Source: Progne subis subis (lineage: Eukaryota; Chordata; Aves; Passeriformes; Hirundinidae). From it: a stretch of DNA of 64,000 bases. Within the stretch, counting starts at the first letter, position 1; each line of letters starts with the position of its first letter. The stretch covers positions 5,267,913 through 5,331,912 of the forward strand of contig JAKJHU010000066.1 of assembly GCA_022316685.1 (NCBI GenBank), written 5' to 3'. The notes under the pieces were generated by a model that saw nothing but the letters and a program-made list of their open reading frames with translations, had not been told where the DNA came from and ran no database searches. The position numbers and the translations under genes are program-made. Positions 60,800-64,000 of the stretch are shown here, in pieces.

Positions 60800-61014
60800 T
60801 TGGTTTTGTTTTGGTTTTTTTGTTTTGTTTGTTTTTTGGGGTTTTTTTGTTTGGTTGGTTGGTTTGGTTTGGTTTTTGTGTGGTTATTTTTGTTTGTTTG
60901 GGTTTTTTTGTTGTTTGTTTTTTGGTTTTTGTTTTTTATTTTTTGGGTTTTTGGAGGGGTTTTTGTTTGTTTGTTTGTTTGTTTGTTTGTTTGTTTGTTT
61001 GTTTGTTTGTTTTT
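60800..61014. repeat. T/G-rich tract with (TTTG)n
   Basis: Over 200 bases of almost only T and G end in 13 TTTG units (60961-61012), 168 bases before the EXOC4 exon. Frames read here as F/V/L/C runs are artefacts. Confidence 0.95.
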
Positions 61015-61161
61015 TCCTAAAACCACCTTGTGGACCTTTTCTCCTCCTCGTTCCTCAAGCTGGGACAGTCCATGATCATCCCCACGCCGCTGATGTCCGG
61101 CTCTGAAATGCCGGATTGGCAAACGCGACGCCGACAAATCTAAAGCGATTTAATCACAGTT

Positions 61162-61181
61162 CATCCCTTCCCCTTTTCCAG
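61162..61181 (+). promoter_or_regulatory. EXOC4: 3' splice site and polypyrimidine tract of the EXOC4 exon
   Basis: A C/T-rich run ends in CAG, with AG at 61180-61181, directly before the split codon. TTTAATCAC at about 61150 is a plausible branch-point region, 25-30 bases upstream. U2-type. Confidence 0.9.
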
Positions 61182-61401
61182 GTTCATCCAGGAGATCGAG
61201 TTCGCCATGGAGCTGGGCCCGGCCAAGCAGTGCCCGCTGCGGGAGTTCCTCACCATGTACATCAAGAACATCTTCCTCAACCAGGTCCTGGCCGAGATCA
61301 ACAAAGAGATCGAAGGCGTCACCAAGGCCTCGGATCCCCTGAAAATCTTGGCCAACGCCGACACCATGAAGATCCTGGGGGTGCAGAGGCCTCTGCTGCA
61401 G
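61182..61401 (+). CDS. EXOC4: Internal exon of EXOC4 (exocyst complex component 4, Sec8)
   Basis: EXOC4/Sec8 is a subunit of the octameric exocyst, which tethers Golgi-derived and recycling vesicles to the plasma membrane before SNARE-driven fusion. Seen: after the acceptor AG (61180-61181) the exon opens with one base completing a split codon, then 73 uninterrupted codons to a CAG at the donor GTAGGA, so it enters in phase 2 and leaves on a codon boundary. The peptide contains [37 protein letters not shown] and GVQRPLLQ, which I recognise as near-identical to vertebrate Sec8, from the middle of the roughly 970-residue protein. It is helical in character with no catalytic motif, as expected for a rod-like tether subunit. 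Sixty-eight of 73 codons end in G or C, against AT-rich flanks. The internal ATG at 61207 is not a translation start. No other EXOC4 exon was found in the window, consistent with the gene's very large introns. Identity is near certain; the exon number is not assigned. Confidence 0.96.
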
Positions 61402-61407
61402 GTAGGA
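61402..61407 (+). promoter_or_regulatory. EXOC4: 5' splice site of the EXOC4 exon
   Basis: The sequence CAG/GTAGGA is a good U2-type donor. It lies at a codon boundary, and the reading frame downstream closes with TGA after five codons (61417), confirming where coding stops. Confidence 0.92.
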
Positions 61408-61497
61408 GCTGAGTGACCACTCAAGTGACCGCTCAGGACGTCCCTGGTTGTCCGTGTCCAGCCATGACCTGGTTGTGTATCCAATAAGGAAGAACAT

Positions 61498-62410
61498 GGA
61501 GCAGGTCCAGAGGAGGCCACGGAGCTGCTCCCAGAGCTGGAGCCAGGCTGGTGGTTTATTAAAATACAGATATTGATCTAATTTCAATACCCAGCCGTGA
61601 GGGACAAAGGACTCTCTAACAGTTTAGGGTTAGAAAGCGTACGTTTAATGCGACGCCGGGCAGGCGCGTGGGATCGCTCCCTAAGAGGCAATTACAGAGT
61701 TTATTTACTTACAAAAGTGTTGAATACCCAAAATACTTACACGAATTCATAACACTAACACCTCCCCTTCTCCGCTTTGTATTATATATAATTAGCTAAA
61801 AAGCTATTGAGCAGTTTGTTCTTTGAATTGGGTCAGCGGTCTATTTTATGTCGTAAAAAGAGGAAGTAAGGAGAGTTTTCCTTGTTCTAAACTGTCAGCC
61901 TTTTCAGTGGATAGAGAGACAAATGGAACCTGGTGGAACTCCAGTTTCCTGTTTCCGTGGCTGCTCAGTGGGTTTCTGAATCCTGGAAGATTTACTGTTG
62001 TCTGTGTTCTTAGATCCGTTTATCAGTTTCTTCTGTTTCTAATTATAAACCCAGCTAAACAAACACAAAAATGAGAAGCAATTAGTTATTCAGATCCGGG
62101 ATTGCTATCCTAGATCCAGTTCCTTTCAACTAACCATTAACTTCTAATTATTTCCAGCAAAGCTTATCTCTAGCTAAAACCTTAACTTTTCTAAAATCCT
62201 TATTTCCTTTGAAATTCACGTTTCACTGGGAGAGCTGGGTGTGCTCACCTGGAGAAGGGAAGATTCCAGAGCATTCCAGAACATTCCAGGGCCTAAGGGG
62301 GCTCCAGGAGAGCTGCAGAGGGACTGGGGACAAGGCCTGGAGGGACAGGACACAGGGAATGGCTTCCACTGCCAGAGGGCAGCGCTGGATGGGATCTTGG
62401 GAAGGAATAT
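61498..62410 (+). repeat. CR1 LINE fragment split by an LTR
   Basis: The left part (61498-61551) has GGAGCAGGTCCAGAGGAGGC and GAGCTGGAGCCAGGCTGG. The right part (62226-62410) continues with CTGGGAGAGCTGGGTGTGCT and ends early at GGGATCTTGGGAAGGAAT, so the usual CR1 3' end is missing. Confidence 0.88.
61552..62225 (-). mobile_element. Solo LTR, 674 bp, antisense to EXOC4
   Basis: On + it reads TGGTTTATTAAAA...CACGTTTCA, with a 4-bp duplication CTGG on each side (61548-61551, 62226-62229). On the minus strand it has a TATATAAT promoter-like word near 61785 and ATTAAA near 61650, followed by sequence typical of avian ERV U5. A 4-bp duplication fits gamma-like ERV1 integration. No internal genes. 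Confidence 0.82.
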
Positions 62411-64000
62411 TTTCATGTGAGTCTCCTTTAGAAGTTCTGGGGACACCTGCCAGTCCCAGAGCTGTGCCATCAGGCTGAATACACATTCCAAGGTCCTGGG
62501 AGGAGCAGGGATGTGATCCGATCCTCCCGAGCACGTTGGTGATCTGTGTGGAGCCCCACGGCTCCCTCCATCAGAAAAAGATGTGAGGGATTTGGGTTGC
62601 AGATGGAGTGTTTGTAGGAGAAGTCTCCTTTGAAACACCTTTTTTGATCTCCAAAAAGAGTTGGAGCGGTGATAAAAGCAGCGAGTTGGGATCTCACCTC
62701 CACAGGAGAGTGTGGAATCTCACCCCAAAATTCTGAATTTCTTGCGTTGCCTGGGACTGCAAGGAATGAACTGACTCCTGCTGTTGGTCACGTCAAGCTC
62801 TTTTAATCCTTTGAAGTTATTCCCTTTCCTGGGAAATCCTCTCGTCAGGGATGGATAACACCAGCAGAGAACTTAAAAAGTAGCAGCACCTTTATCCCAA
62901 GGTTTATGTGGCCGTTTTCTGTCCCAGTTTACAGCTGTAAAACACAGGCATGTTACAAGGCCACGCAATAATGGCAATAACTGTTACTGCTGTTACCATT
63001 TCCAGAATTTTTGGCGGGTTAATGGTCCCTAACTCTGTGCCTGTCTGGGTGCAGCAGGGCTGGAATGGTCCTCTCAGAGCCAAAGCAAAACCAAATCCCA
63101 GAACAGCATTTCCAGAAGCTCCTAGAGGGGAACAGCTTCTTTAGGAAGGGGCCAAAACTCTCTTTGCAGGAGTTGAAATTATGTTCTTGAGATGCACAGA
63201 ATCCCTGGGCTGATTCCTTCCCAAGCTTTACCAGTCTTAAAATGCATAAAGTCTTTTTTGTGGCATCATTTCAGATGGAAATGTGTTCTATAATATCCAT
63301 ACATTTCCTTAGAGTGCGTTAGGGGTTGAAGACTCAGAGTGGCTGGAATTTTCTCGTCCAGCTCCTATAATTTGTTTCTCATGATGGATGGAAATCGTTT
63401 TGAACTGGAATTATTCTTGGTCAAACTGTCTGCGGTCAGGAGGTCTCCTTGTTCCCGACATTAGAGAAGGTTAATTCTCTGAAAAGAGAAGAAAAATTGC
63501 TGCCTCTTTGAACCAGCTCATCCGAACAGCTCCCTAAAATAATCCTATTGATTTTCCATTAAAGTGGGGAGGGGAAAAAAGGCTATTTCTGCATGACAGT
63601 GCTGGAGCCTGGAGTTTTTGCCCCCATCACCTCACGGATATGATGGAAATGTGGTGAATGAAGCTCTCCCCCAGCTCTTCCTTGTTCCTGGGTTCCTGGT
63701 TCAACCATCCCACTCTTTGCTATCCCAGAGATCTCTCTGGAGCCTCTGCGGCTGTGGTTGGAACACGACTCGGGAATTTATCAGCCCCCACTGCTGGGGC
63801 TGATAAAGCTGCTTTGGGATCGCTATCAGCACGCGTTTGAGCTGAATTAGGTGGGAGATAAGCGGTTTTCCAGCATTGTGTCCTCACAGATGAATCACCC
63901 ATTCCTGTGAAGATTATCCTTTAAAAAAAAAAGAAAACAACTGTTCTCTCTAAATATTCCATTTCACCGCCTTGTTTTCCATTCTTCCCCCCTCAGACGT
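62411..64000. other. Single-copy intron sequence
   Basis: No exon or mobile element was recognised in the last 1.6 kb. Confidence 0.55.

Larger units (their letters stand above)
1..61181 (+). other. EXOC4: Large EXOC4 intron (partial, 5' end outside window)
   Basis: This is non-coding sequence upstream of the only exon, on the exon's strand. It lacks any further open frame with splice sites and a recognisable protein. It ends in a pyrimidine-rich run (61162-61179) and AG. Intron identity is inferred from the downstream exon and from the known great length of EXOC4 introns; a different nested gene cannot be excluded but none is visible. Confidence 0.85.
61402..64000 (+). other. EXOC4: Start of the next EXOC4 intron (partial)
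   Basis: This holds a CR1 fragment split by an antisense LTR (61498-62410), then about 1.6 kb of single-copy sequence without a recognisable exon. The next EXOC4 exon is not reached. Confidence 0.85.

Noticed and set aside
60643..61137. Phenylalanine/valine-rich frame resembling a membrane protein, and its lysine/threonine-rich opposite
   Set aside because: It arises from the T/G low-complexity tract and the start of flanking intron.
61020..61160. Possible extra exon just upstream of the EXOC4 exon
   Set aside because: It is CpG-bearing and partly open, but has no acceptor/donor pair with a frame that fits, and no recognised Sec8 sequence.
61207..61416. A 69-residue gene starting at ATG 61207
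   Set aside because: The coding similarity to EXOC4 begins upstream of this ATG, and the last residues (VGAE) lie past the donor site; it is an internal exon.
1..64000. tRNA, rRNA, snRNA, microRNA hairpin or CRISPR-like array
   Set aside because: None was recognised by eye. The regular arrays present are minisatellites and microsatellites; a covariance-model search would be needed to exclude small RNAs fully.

Overview
This is a stretch of bird nuclear genome, most likely a passerine. The evidence is about forty 3'-anchored fragments of the avian LINE CR1, five solo endogenous-retrovirus LTRs of avian type, and one vertebrate exon with clean U2 splice sites. There are no bacterial-style genes, operons or RNA genes. 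The only protein-coding sequence I can support is one 220-bp exon of EXOC4 (exocyst subunit Sec8) at 61182-61401 on the + strand. The remaining sequence reads as intron: 61 kb of the very large upstream intron and 2.6 kb of the downstream one. The many open reading frames elsewhere are chance frames, CR1 remnants or translated simple repeats.

Layout. 1-18 kb: mostly single-copy intron with scattered CR1 tails; a repeat-poor, CpG-retaining block at about 14.2-16.1 kb is the best early candidate for regulatory DNA. 18.4-38.2 kb is the most rearranged part. It holds two solo LTRs of a 661-bp family (18445, 32291), two of a ~390-bp family with 6-bp target duplications (27163 on -, 37760 on +), two CR1-derived minisatellites (27.1-27.9 kb and 29.7-30.2 kb), and a 2.1-kb inverted repeat with 385-bp arms (33215-35341). 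38.2-45.6 kb: long repeat-poor blocks with TAAT-rich and CpG-retaining patches. 45.9-56 kb: CR1 copies around a perfect 26-unit TCCCA array (46795-46925). 56.9-57.9 kb: a third 661-bp LTR whose left edge was tandemly duplicated. 59.9-64 kb: a T/G-rich tract, then the EXOC4 exon, then a CR1 split by an antisense 674-bp LTR only 150 bp beyond the donor site.

Relative ages can be read from nesting. The two ~390-bp LTRs lie in CR1 or CR1-derived sequence, and the 674-bp LTR splits a CR1, each with target duplications, so the host CR1 copies are older than the LTRs. Both minisatellites use the same short CR1 segment, around the words CAGGGACACCTT. No new protein-based system is visible. The most unusual items are the large inverted repeat, the paired CR1 minisatellites and the 176-bp duplication across an LTR boundary.
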